DNA of 64,000 nt from Whitmania pigra. Lineage: Eukaryota; Annelida; Clitellata; Hirudinida; Haemopidae. The stretch is from assembly GCA_021613335.1 (NCBI GenBank), contig JAJTWR010000136.1, positions 607,501-671,500 on the forward strand, written 5' to 3'. A program made the translations under genes and the position numbers. Positions 32,178 to 44,400 of this stretch are shown piece by piece. How positions within the stretch are numbered: the stretch's first letter is position 1; the number at the start of each line of letters is the position of its first letter. Below the pieces are notes generated by a model, which saw only the letters and a list, made by a program, of their open reading frames with translations, was not told the origin of the DNA and searched no databases.

Positions 32178-35100
32178 CTGAATAAAAATGACTTGACTTT
32201 AATTATTTTGCATCAACTAATTATTAGTATTTAATTTGATTTAAATTAACATTTGAACTATTACATTGATTTTAATCTAACCCACTCTCTAATTTTTTAA
32301 TAACCACTCATAAATTTCATTTAATTTTCGATTACTGACACTTTCGCCAAGCAAACGTCAGTTTATAAGCAACAATACTGTAGTACTGTTAATCACATCT
32401 TAAAAATGTTTATTTTTTTTACTTATTATTTTTTTATGGATATTTTATTTTATTATTTCGACTGACTTAAATGTGACAGTGAAATCCTAAAAGCGTAAGA
32501 GTCAAATTGTTCAAACATTTGCATCCAGCTTTCGCATCGTAGGTTGATCCCTGCGGACATTGGCACTCATATGAACCTTGGCTGTTTGAACATGTTGCAC
32601 CCTTACACAGGTTCATCGTACATTCGTCAACATCTTTCAAAAATTAAATATTATAACATTACATAGCCAGAATCAAATGATTTCATGATTTTCCATGCAT
32701 GGTTAGATGAATTTTATTATTTTTAAATAAGGGCAACAGTGAGGATTGTTAAAATTTTAAATTTATTATTATTATCATATACGAATTAGTGAATGCGACA
32801 GAAAATCATTGCATACCCACGCATCCTTTTGCTTTATCAAATTTGTATCCCGAATGGCATTCACATTTAAATGATCCACCATCTTTCTTGCATTTTCCAT
32901 TGGCACCACAGGGATTTGATTTGCATGCCTGGATTTCTTTTTAAAAATTAATATTTTAATTATTATAACAACAATATTATTACAATAAATTTTTAGCGTA
33001 AGCGTGTTCATCCTTAATGCTGGCCTTTTGGGTTTATTTGAATTTATTTGCTTTCGCTTTTTGTTTTTTTCTGTATATATAACGGCTTGTTTGTTTGCTT
33101 AATTCAAAAAACTCATAAACCAAAAATTTTTTTTATAATAATAATAATAATGTCATTATATTAACTGTAATTATAATTATTACGTAATAATATAATATAA
33201 TATAATATAATAAAATAAAATAAATAATATATATAATAATATAATAATTATATATAATATATTGAAATAACCCGGGGGTCCGCAAATAAGTAAGTTAACT
33301 AATAAGTTTATTAGAGCAGGTATTCAGTTAACGGAACTGAATAATAGAAGTTAAGCGTTTAAGGAATTGAGGTACTTAAGGATGCAAATGGTTATTTGGG
33401 CTTCTAAGTTGTCTTGATTCTCGTTGTTTGTCAGATTATTATCGAGAATGCTTTTCTGTAGCAAAAATAGATCCCACGTGCCCGGAAAAGATGCCAAATA
33501 TAATTAAGTATAAATTTAATTATATTAGCAATATAAACTTAATTAATTTCCAAAAATCTAAGTTTACAACAATATATATATATACATAATAATATTACAA
33601 TAATTATTTTTATTATTAGCTCGAGAGGCTGATCGAATTTCCTTAAAAGTACAAATAAAACTCGATTAAGACATGTTTGCAAAAGCTGAATTGAAGTCAA
33701 AATATGAAGTCACAAAATTATACTTTTTTTAAGTTTAAGATTAAGTTAAGTAAGATTTGTTTGTCAACAGCTTGAAATCATGTTCTGAAATACTCTTTTA
33801 AAAACTTAGGAACGTTTCTCAATTCAGGTGCATGAAGTTTTGACTAAATAGCTCTCACAGATAATAAACATCAAATTTAATATATAAAAAGATAAATCAT
33901 AATAATTTAATAATTTATACCTTGGCATTCTTTTTTTCCCTTAGCTTCATATCCTGATGGACATAAACAATGAAAGTCAGTGTTCTTTACTTCGCAAGTG
34001 GCCGGAGGCTTGCATGGATTTGGAGTACAAACGTCTAGACCTTCCTCTGATTACAAAATACAAATATTTAAATATGAGTTGAATACAATAAGTTTTAATA
34101 TATCATAATTATAATTTTAAAGCAGAAATTAAATTTTTTTCTAAATTAAAATACTTCTTAAAGTTAATGCATTGTCATGCAAAAGCATTTCTTTCAACCT
34201 TCGCACTCATTTGAGTAAATGTTCAGAATTAATTTGTCGGGACATTTTTGACAAAAATATGACCCCTGTGAATTAATGCACTGCTGTTCTTCGGGACATA
34301 TACGATCTAGTCCCATTGTCTTGCATTCGTTAATGTCTGAATAAAGTTAGAACAAAATTATTTTGATTCCAAACTAATAAAATAAATCAAATTAAAACTA
34401 ACAAATTAATCAAAATATGTAAGAAATAAATTAATAAATTTTGACGGCGAAACCACAAATTCAATTTTCTTGCAAACGACATTGACTTTTTGGACTACAG
34501 AACTCAAACGAAATCACTGAACGTATCATTACGATTGATTTTATTACTTACACATAATTTATATTTTAATATCATATTGCATTTAATACAACCCTCGCAC
34601 TTCTTGTCAGCATCATATCCTGCGGTGCATGTGCAGTTGTAGGATCCTTCAGTGTTACTACAAACCCCGTTCTCACCACATGCTCCAGGAATGCGACACT
34701 CGTCTATGTCTTAAAAGTAATTATAATTTAATAATTTAATTTCATATTTTAATAAAACATATTTATTTTTAACTGTCTGCGGCCAAATTTTTAATTAACA
34801 TCGCTACAGACTTTTATCAAACCAACTAAAAAGTAAGACTTGTAATTAGTTTATTTAAAATATTTAAAGGAACCTGACAAATAATTAATTTAATAAATAA
34901 TTAATAATTAAATAATTTTAAATAATTATTGAACGAGCTTGCATATGCTGGAGTGAAAAAATTCTCACTAACACAAATTGGAGTCAGTCAATCCTTAGAT
35001 ATATAGTGCTTAGACAAAAATTTAACTCATTAAATCAGTGCTGGAAATGCAAGCTTTAAATCGGCTAGTTGTGGAACTAATAATATCTGGGGATGGAAAG

Positions 35101-38100
35101 TTCCAGGGTTTCGCGATTCGGTTGGTGAAGAAATGGAGCCTGTGTAGTCGAGCATTTTTTTGGCGTTGATGGAGGGTGTGACCACGTGTGCGAGATATCA
35201 TGAAATCGGTGAATTTGGGGATGGTGCATTGAGTGAAATTGTGTAATATTTTCTGACAGAGACACACATCGTAGATGAGGGGTCAGTGCTCCAATGTCTT
35301 GAGTCTGAGTTTCTGAAGTATACTCCTGTAATGTAGAGTTCGCAATCCTAGAAACGCTCTTGTGAAAAAACTTTGGACACGTTCGATCTTTAGATGAGCT
35401 GCTTGTTATGGGGGCATCAGACTGGGGAACAGTATTTGAGGATTGGTCGAACATATCTGGTCAATATTCGCTTGTCTCTTGAATTTAAGGATTAGGCGTA
35501 TTCTGATAAAGCCCTTATGAGTGATATTGTTGAAATGGGCTTTGAGGGTGCATTTGCTATCAATAAAGACACCAAGGTCACATATATTGTCTGAGAAGGA
35601 CAGATGATCAGATTGTGTATTTGTTGGGGTGGTGATGTCCCCCGTTCAGATGAAAGTTTAAATGCATTTGTCTGGAGCTAATTGTAATCGCCATTTTTCA
35701 CTCCATAACATCAAACTGTCAATAGCAGTTTGTAAGGAAGAGTTGTGGGGAGATGATGATGTTGAGTAGAGCTTAATCTCATCTGCAAACAGTTTGTATT
35801 TTACATCTGTAAATGCATCCACAACATCATTTATGTAAATCAGGAAAAGCTTAGGGCCCAACACACTCCCCTGAAACACACCGCTGATCACATCTCCATT
35901 GTTAGCCTATTGGCCATTCACCTTGAAGGCTTGAGTTCTATTTGTTAGAAACTTTTTTTTAAATAATAATAGGTTGATGATTTTATATAATAATAAATTT
36001 TGATGAGAAACTGAGTCGAAAGCCTTTTTGAAATCAAAATATATAATGTCGGTGCCCTGGTGGAGTAGCATTGAAATTAACCAGTCATTGGGACACTAAA
36101 TCAGGTTTGTACATGTTGACCTCATATTCAGAAAACCACGTTGTTCTGGAGATATCGGTGGTCCTGTGATTCGGACTTATGCCACCGTATAGATTGTCTT
36201 ATTTGATTTGATATAAGATTGTTTGCCTGAAGACATTGGTCTGTAATTCCCTGGATCAGATGTATAACCTTTTTTGTGGATTGGAATAATATAAACTGAG
36301 CACCAATCAAGGGGTATCTCACGCTGCGTGAGTCACGCACATTGAAAGAGAAACTTACCATATGGCAGAGTAAAATGGAAAGTTTAGCAGCACAATTTCT
36401 AAGGAGACTATTTTTAGTACCACAGGGTCCAGATGAGGAAGAGGGTTTGGCTGGATCGGAGGTGGAGGTTCCATACTGAGTTTTTATTTCCTGTGTTGGG
36501 ATATGTTGATAGTTTTCTGTTAACAAATCTCCAGCTGATATAAGTGAGCTTTTTGTAGACTTATTGTAGTCTTCTAAAATCCTCTTGAGATCTCTAGAAA
36601 GTTATCTGTCGATATTTGTGCCTTCAATCCTCCCATTTCAATTCCATTTATGGAAGGCTTGAAGTTTCCTCCCATTTCAATTCCATTTATGGAAGGCTTG
36701 AAGTTTCAGTTTCTGAGCTCGAATGATGAATTTAGGGTAAGATGGCTTTTTTGTTTTTGTGTTTTTTATGAGTTGGCTTTGATCTGGAGCAACATTCTAA
36801 ATAACATTTGTCACAATTTTTGAAAACATTTTCAAACATTCTGAATAACATTTGTCAAAATTTTGAAAAACAATTTCAAACAGTCAATTTAATTTGAATT
36901 GACCAGCAATACTGAAACAAGTCACTCCATCTGATTTCATAGAAATAATTATTGAGAATTCTATGATGAGATTTGCTTAATTGTTTATAGTTTTGGCATT
37001 GGAGCTCAGTTGATTGTATGGGAAGGTTTGGTTTGTAAACTATGGTTTTGTGGCCCCTCTGAGCAATTGGGGAAATAATTTCAATCTGTGATAAAAAAAT
37101 TGTATCATTCGGGTTTCGAACACGACACATTTCGACTGTTGCCATTACCGTCGAATGCAGGAACGTAACCCATAAAATCCTAACCTTCGCAAAAATCTGG
37201 TTTTGATTCTTTGAATCCTTCATAACAGATGCACCTGAACGAACCTTCGGTGTTGCTGCATTGCCTGTCAGTACCGCATTTAATACCGCTATTGCATTCG
37301 TCGATGTCTTAATCAAATAAAGAGAAATTAAAAATGAGATTGTAGAAACAAGGCTTAAATTGTACTGAAAAAGTGGAATCAAAATTTTTTACCTTCACAC
37401 GTCTTGCTAGCTTTAATGAATTGAAAGCCACTGGAACACTCGCATTCGTAGGTACCAGCAAGGTTCTCGCACGGCACATCGCCACATTCGTCTATAGCAC
37501 ATTCGTCGATGTCTGAAACACGTGTTTAAAAGTTAATTCATTCAAAATCATTTTTTAAATATTTTAAAATTAAATAAAGCTACATACAAGTATTTTCATT
37601 ATTATAATTATTAAAATTCTTGGAGGTTTTATTATTTAAAAAAATTTATCGAAGGTTATCCAAATCTAAATGAAGACCTTCGCAATCCGTATCTATTAAC
37701 TCATATCCTGGCAGACACAAGCAAACTGGGCCCTCTGGTGTATTTGTGCATTTTGAATTTTCATTGCATACTTTTCCGCCACCGCATGGTTTAGGAGCTG
37801 AAACGAATTATTTATTGCTGAATGGAATACACATTATCATAAGCTAAGATAAATTGTCATACATTAACATCAATCAATATAAATTAACAAACGCTAATCC
37901 GTCGGTCGCTCGATCAAGAGTTTCGAAAAATACGCCGATGGTAACGAAACATTATTTACTTGATAATTAAATTAGTTTGGAATAGAAGCAACAACTTTGT
38001 ACCAGAAAAATTCAAGGTCTAAACATTTTTACGACTCTAGACGCCCTCCTTGGAATTTCAGGTTGCCATTTAATTAAACTCACTCACTCACTATCCAATT

Positions 38101-39077
38101 CTCAAACTCAAATTTCATTAACTTGAGTGCTGAGACAAGATAAGCTGATCGATTGTGCTTTTATAGCATATTCAAGTTGACGCGAAACCATTTATATAAA
38201 GAACATTAATACCAAAAGCACAATTTATCGACAAAATTTCACTGAAATTTAAATGATACTGATATTTTACTGATTTTATTGTATATTAATTAATTAAGAT
38301 TTAGTAAATAAGATATCCGCCCCACTGCTGCCACAATTAGACCATTCGAAATTAGTCTTTTGTAGAGTTAGATTTTAATTTGGCTTTTGTAATAAAACAA
38401 AGTTTGGTATGAGTGGCTAGTTTCGGCGTCCGCCATCATCGGAAACTCCTAATTTTTAACTGCAATTCAGTACAAATGTGTCTACATTAATAAAACAAAA
38501 GAACAATTAAAAGGCTCACAAATACACGACAGTAAAGTAAGTAAAGTTAAGACAAAAAGTACGAGGAGAGCGACTATATAATAAAATACCTCAGTACAAT
38601 AATGTGTTTAACAAATTTTATAGGCGATGCAATTTCCGGTGATAAATTTTTCCTGAACCAGTGTCCACCGCGTAAGCCACTGTAACTTAATTAGCTTAAT
38701 ATTTGTAAAATATTTCCAACTTCAACAATAACAATCAATGATGCTAGGGCAACAAGCGCTGATGCTTTTAATTCAACTTATATTCAATGCATAATGCATC
38801 GCTATTCAGTTGAATGCATTATTCATAAACAGTTTGATTGCCATGGCAATTCCTACTGCCTTTGTACTGAAACATTACTTTGGCTGTTATGCTCGATCCC
38901 CTCTCAATATTGAATAAGTTTATAACCTTTAAAACATTATAAATTTATACTATTTTCAAATCTACAACAATAATTCAATGACTTGTTCATCTTACTAGAT
39001 TTGACTGCTGAATTTTCACATGCAATCCTGATAGTCAAATACAGCAACGCTGCGCACAGGGATTTGCAGCACAGCAT
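32080..39077 (-). CDS. EGF-4: short multi-EGF protein with signal peptide
   Basis: Exons from the 5' end: 38996-39077 (signal), 37678-37797, 37393-37512, 37185-37307, 34593-34709, 34199-34336, 33921-34046, 32817-32936, 32517-32633, 32080-32177. Joined length is 1161 bases (386 codons plus stop) with eight EGF modules. The N-terminal EGF (37678) is of a different type from EGF-1 to -3: it starts [11 protein letters not shown]. The second module has a doubled motif, [10 protein letters not shown]. The module at 32817 starts EIQAC in place of DIDEC and so lacks an intact calcium site. The last EGF ends TGC AAA T|GT, a donor without the usual G before GT. The 2.5 kb intron between 34709 and 37185 holds a broken LINE and a SINE fragment. 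EGF-4 is the intact reference copy for the damaged EGF-5. Confidence 0.85.
33255..33500. other. Unidentified insertion in an EGF-4 intron
   Basis: A stretch of higher complexity (CCCGGGGGTCCGCAAATAAG to CCCACGTGCCCGG) after long TAATA tracts at 33140-33250. No coding frame. Possibly a mobile-element remnant; the EGF-5 and EGF-6 units do not show it. Confidence 0.3.
35030..36780 (-). mobile_element. CR1/Jockey-type LINE, decayed
   Basis: Broken reverse transcriptase frames at 36128-36526 and 35658-35891 ([20 protein letters not shown], then FADEIKLY), and a C-terminal part at 35022-35454 ([12 protein letters not shown] type). The catalytic YADD box reads FADE, so it is dead. It lies in an EGF-4 intron on the gene strand. 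The 5' limit near 36780 is approximate. Confidence 0.7.
36629..36706. repeat. 39-base perfect tandem duplication
   Basis: The unit 36629-36667, beginning CCTCCCATTTCAATTCC, is repeated exactly at 36668-36706. It lies at the 5' side of the decayed LINE. Confidence 0.9.
37111..37172 (-). mobile_element. SINE fragment
   Basis: The plus strand reads GGGTTTCGAACACGACACAT then GCAGGAACGTAACCCA, the A-to-B box core of the SINE at 11939-12115. It ends 13 bases from an EGF-4 exon at 37185. Confidence 0.65.
38996..39077 (-). CDS. EGF-4 exon 1, signal peptide
   Basis: The ATG at 39077 opens 27 codons beginning [16 protein letters not shown], ending at a perfect donor (A|GTAAGA) in phase 1. It differs from EGF-5 exon 1 at only a few codons. 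Confidence 0.85.
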
Positions 39078-39172
39078 GGGAATCTAATGCATATATCACT
39101 GATATCATAAATAAGAAACAAATGTTTAATGGAACTTAATAAATTTGTCGCTGCCGATAACAAAAGTGGAGA

Positions 39173-39180
39173 TGACGTCA
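39173..39180. promoter_or_regulatory. TGACGTCA (CRE/ATF-like) site upstream of EGF-4
   Basis: A perfect octamer only about 96 bases upstream of the ATG, inside a block (CAAAAGTGGAGATGACGTCA) shared with EGF-5. Confidence 0.5.
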
Positions 39181-39480
39181 TGTTTATGGTTGGATTTTAA
39201 ATCTGATTAACTAAGCTTTGTTTTATTTTGTTAAATTATTTTTAATTGTTAACAAAAAATTACTTAACCAAACTCTAACTTTTTAATTTTTTTTTGAAAC
39301 AAATACGTTCATGTTATTTTCAAATTCTTAAAGATGAATATGAAATAAAATTTAAAACTTAAAAGAATCAAATGTTTAAATCAAATTTTATGAAAATCTG
39401 ACTCAATTTACGTTTTATAAGAAATTACATATCTTGTATTACATAAAGAACCTCTATATTACGAAATTCCCTATAATGAA

Positions 39481-39944
39481 TGTCAGTGTCCTGACTATTT
39501 ATTTATGTTATTTGTTGTATTTGCTTTTGGGTTGTTAATTTGTATCGCGTAGGTGGAATGAATGTGAAGTGGCGTGTCTGTCGTCTGCCTGGAACCGCGC
39601 GATGCGCTGATTGGCCGCGCAGTTATACAATTAGCATGTCTAGGATGAAGGCTATAAAAGGCGACAGGCAGACGACAGAACAGCTTTTTAGTCGTGAAAG
39701 CTCGGAGGGTGTGTGGGTGTGAGAGAGAGTGTGAGTCGAGAGTAGCAGACGAGTTTTGGAGAGATTTGAGATAGACTGTTTTTATCGAATTTTGTAATTA
39801 ATTATTGTGGGCTTCCGATTGCTTGTACATTTTAATTGATTTTTAATATATTGCTTCCATTATATCTGAATCTTGTGTTGTCATTTCGATAAGAATCGGC
39901 TCGTGTAGACATATCCCGAATATACAGGAGAAAGAACTTTTACA
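39481..39944 (+). mobile_element. Solo LTR with 5-base target duplication
   Basis: The element starts TGTCAGTG and ends CTTTTACA, flanked by ATGAA at 39476-39480 and 39945-39949. The duplicated locus at 52395-52440 is uninterrupted (CCCTATAACGAATTGCGATTTTG in two steps), which gives the empty site. It contains a TATA box (TATAAAAG, 39653-39660) and a pyrimidine/GAGAGTG-rich leader, as expected of LTR R/U5. No internal region remains. The superfamily is not determined. Confidence 0.85.
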
Positions 39945-40322
39945 ATGAATTACGATTTTTTCGATCCCTCGCGATAGCTTTATAAGGAGGTTTTAATGTA
40001 GTTTTGTTTATATTGGTTCCACCGGGACGGTCTTGGCAAAAATGTGTACCGATTGAATAAATACCTTGCTGTTCACCTGGATTGCATTCATCTAAGTTCG
40101 GATGTGAGGTGCATTAAATGGTTTTAAAATGGTTTTAAAACGTTTAACAATAACGATTAGCTGTGATATCACTTAATTATATTTGCTATTTTGTCACAAA
40201 TAAGTTTATTCTTGTAAATAAGCCTAAAAATATTATATAAAACGATTTATTTATTTTATAAATAATCTTTGCGGTTAAGTATGAAAATTATTTATAGAAG
40301 CAGGGTTGGGATAAAACTGCAT

Positions 40323-40550
<228 letters not shown>

Positions 40551-40782
40551 TGTTGGGTCTTTGAAACAATAACCAGTTGAACAGAAAACTTTATGGCGGT
40601 CAATATTCAGGAACAGAAACTAGAACTAAATATCGCTAATGGCCAGTACGTAATATAACCAACTCGCAATCCTTATCCTATAACAACCGTATCACTCCGT
40701 AAACTTGTAGGACTCGAACCAAACTCTAAAACTCCCTCGCTCCCGAGGTCTGTTCTTTTTATACCCGAAATGACGTCACAAC

Positions 40783-40783
<1 letters not shown>
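40551..40783 (-). mobile_element. Solo LTR inserted in the (AAT)n tract
   Basis: The ends are TGTTG and CAACA. On the minus strand TGACGTCATTTCGGGTATAAAAAG gives a TATA box and probable start near the 5' end. Both flanks are AAT repeat, so a target duplication cannot be read. It is absent from the matching region of the EGF-6 unit (52880-52930). Confidence 0.6.
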
Positions 40784-40820
<37 letters not shown>

Positions 40821-40835
40821 TAATAATAATAATAA

Positions 40836-40882
40836 TAAATGTATAAAGCGCCATGTGCATAGCGTCAGAGGCGTTTAGTTAA
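40836..40882 (-). mobile_element. L2-like LINE 3' tail only
   Basis: TATAAAGCGCCATGTGCATA then GCGTCAGAGGCG adjoins an (AAT)n tract, just like the tail of the L2-like LINE at 8513-8552. It is also at 52923-52964 in the EGF-6 unit and absent from the EGF-4 unit (near 31266). A minimal 5'-truncated insertion. Confidence 0.65.
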
Positions 40883-41388
40883 CTAAAGTCGTAATATTCA
40901 AATCAGATTAATGCTGACAAAGCAGCAGCAAATGGCAAACGTCATCAAATAAAACTGTCAAAGTTAGAAACTGGTTTCATTTGCTTTTGATTTATTAATA
41001 TTTAATTCCTGAAAGTATTTGAGCAGCTAATGTTAATTATAACGTTTATAGTGCATCGTGTTTTGTAACGATTTTCAGAAATATGTAATAATAACTGCAA
41101 ATATTATGTGAAGGCAATAAACCCAGCAAGGCAATACCAATTCCTTAATTATCATTTTTTAAATCAAAACATGAAATTAACGAGCTGAAAGGAAAGTGAT
41201 TCAAATTTATGTCGATAAATTGAAACATACCAAATCAGATTGGATGAAATAATAATAATTGTTAATTTATTAAGTTAAAAGTAACAAGTTACAAGTGTTC
41301 AAATGAACAAGTTTCTAGATTTCTTTCTAGATTTAAATTCTAAATGTGAACACTGAGAAACAATGCCATTAAAAACCTATTCAATGAA

Positions 41389-41498
41389 CTAACATAACAT
41401 CATCAACGAGCAACAAAAATAGGACATTGTCATCAGCGTGACACCGCAGAACGGGTAAAATAATGGACGATTACTCGCGCAGACAGGCATTGGCATTG
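41389..41498 (-). CDS. EGF-5 last exon, C-terminal hydrophobic tail
   Basis: The TTTTTATTCAG acceptor and phase are kept. The peptide starts AMPMPVCASNRPLFYPFC and ends in a Cys/Met-rich hydrophobic tail before TAG at 41389-41391. It is used only if the chimeric exon upstream is spliced at its internal donor. Confidence 0.5.
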
Positions 41499-44400
41499 CT
41501 GAATAAAAATGAATTGTCTTTATTTATTTAGCGTTAAGTATTATTAGCATTTAACTTGATTTAAATTTATAAATAAATTTTTATATTGATTTTAAGCTAA
41601 ACCCCTATTTAATTTTTTTGAAGTAGGGGAAGACCGGGCTTGTTGCCTCAGTGGCCGTCTAGCAAAAGTTTATATGTCTATGTTGTGTTTAGCGGTTGGA
41701 AAGTGTGTAAGCATTGTTTAAAAGGATCCTAAAGTATGGCTTCCATGTCCGACTTGACAAGTGCAATTTCTTTATTTTTTTGCAAACGTTGTGATACAGA
41801 ACATCGGAGTTACCTTTGTGGTTACCCAACTCCCTGATCAACATCAACATCTCTTCATGACGTTTTTGTTCTTCTTGTCTGCGTTCTTCACGACGTTTTT
41901 CTTCTTCCTGTCGGCGTTCTTCCGTATATTTCTCGACCCTCGCAATCAAAAACTGAAGGAGTTTCTCGTTGATGGTTGACCCCTGTGGACACTTGCACTC
42001 GTATGAGCCCTGGCTGTTTGAACATGTTGCTCCCTTACACAAGTTCATCGTACATTCGTCAACATCTTTCAAAAATTAAATATTCAAACTTTATGTAGTC
42101 ATAATCAAATGATTTCATGCATGCAGATGAAGCTTATTGATTTTATTTAAGCACTGCCACAGACCAAGTGATAACCATGAAAAACTGGCGACGAACTTGA
42201 TGGACGAGATCTCGGATAGATTGGGTGTGGTTGGGCTACTTCAAGATAAAATTAAAAGCTTGGATTACCCATGAAAAATGGTGCCAGTTAGATGGTATAT
42301 GTGCGGAAGAGGGGATGCAAAGCCCATCAAACAAAATTAAATTGCGGGTGTGAGACATCGAGACAGCTTACTATCTCGAAGTTGCAGGTAGGTAAAATTC
42401 CGAACGACACGGTACCAAAATCACACCACAGCTCCAAATGCGCCCAAATCGTATAAGTATGCAAATCTGTCGATAGACCTGGGAGCCAAAGTATGCAGGA
42501 CAGACCTCTTCTCGCAAGAGACGTAGTCGGCAGGTCGAATTACGCATTCCTCATGAAGTCATGATTGGATTGTCTAGCTGGAAAAAAACAAAGGTTATAA
42601 CAAGGAGGTTTATGAACAGGCATCATTCAGGATCTGGCACATGAAGAACTAGAAGAAATCTTCAGGAAAGTTGGAGAAAGCTACAAAAATAGCGATATCT
42701 TTCGAACGATGGGTAGAGATACGGTAAAACGGTAATATCAGAGAAATGGGCCGTATATCAATTACGAAAAGGATTAGATGCCACTAATTGATCGAATAAA
42801 ATTCTCTTGCTTTTTACTTTTCCTTTTTTTGTTACAGGTGATCATTTTAAAGGCTCTCTGCATTTCTATTTGTTTTTGCCTGTATATTTTGGATTTTATT
42901 TGCAATGTTAAACTTTAGGGTGCCTAGACCTGTCAGTGTGCATGCCCAAGCTAATGGCATCGATTTTGCATGTCTGTTGTTTGGTGCATCTGAACGGCTT
43001 GTTTTGTTGTAAAACACTTGAGACTTTCTAAAGCAAAATAAACACGGGGAACCATGCCACGGCGTAAAGGAGGTTCCCAAAAATTTCTATTTCCAACTGC
43101 CGCTACTTTTTGCATATATTAGCTACAGAGCATTCATGGCCGCCGTAGGCAACTGGGGTGGACGCTATAGACACAGACCAAGAAGTCGAAAAGTCGCATA
43201 ATCGAAAATTGTTGGGTCACAGCGGGTAAGTAGGCGACATGAGCAAACCAATGAGTGCTTTCGGATTCGCTCCAATTGCAGCAGAAGTGATCTGCTTAAG
43301 GCTAACTAGAGCTTCCCGCAGTCGACGATAAAACGTTGTCTCAAAAGTTAGAGCCGACAGAGACATCGGGCTGATCAACCGCATGCTATTCCCCAAAATC
43401 TTAAGGAGAACTTTCGGGGATTCACGGCGGAGTATCAAGACACAACAGTGAGTATTATTGTCATCCTGGATGACATCCAGACCAACAGAAATCTTAAACC
43501 ACTGAATGTGTCAGAAAATCATGCATACCTATGCATCCTTTTGCAGTTTCAAATTTGTATCCCGAATTGCATTCACATTTAAATGATCTACCATCTTTCT
43601 TGCATTTTCCATTGGCACCACAGGGATTTGAATTACACGCATCGATTTTTTTGATTTCTTTGTAAAAAGTATTTTATTATTTATTGTATGAATTATTAAT
43701 AATAATAAATGTATTATAATTAATATAATAATTGAAAATAACAATATAAAAATTATTAATTACTATTATTTATAATAATAAATTATTATTATTATTATTA
43801 GTTCGATAGGCTGAAAACACGAATAACACATGAAGACGGTTTCCTAACTTTTGCTCAAATGGCAAAAAAAAAACACTGTGTTTCAATTGTTTCTAATATT
43901 TTTGTTTAATTGTTAATAATATAATTGTTTCTAATATCTTTGTTTAATAATATAATTGTTTCTTCAAAGTGATAGACGAACCTTCACATTTATTTGCGGA
44001 TGTGTTCAGAGTTAATCCATCGGGACATAGTTCACAAGTATATGAGCCCTCATTATTAATGCACTGCTTTTCGTCTGGGCATAGACGATCTGGCCCTTCT
44101 GTCTCGCATTCGTTAATGTCTTAATAAAATTAAAACTTTTAATTTTAATTAAACATTACAAATTTCATATCCCAATTAATAAAATGAATCAAATCTCAAA
44201 TTATCCACAAAATAACCAAATTAATATATGAAATAAATTAGTAAATATTTGCGACGGAAAACCACAAATTCAATTTTTTCGTAAACGACATTGAGTCTTG
44301 GGACTCCAGAACTTATTCCAGAAATTATTTAGGTCTGAAGCTGTCCTTAAGATAGATTTTACATATTTTACATTTTAATAGCATATTACATTTAACACAA

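Noticed and set aside
39540..39722. Plus-strand frame of 60 codons with an ATG
   Set aside because: It lies inside the solo LTR and spans its TATA box; LTRs rarely code.
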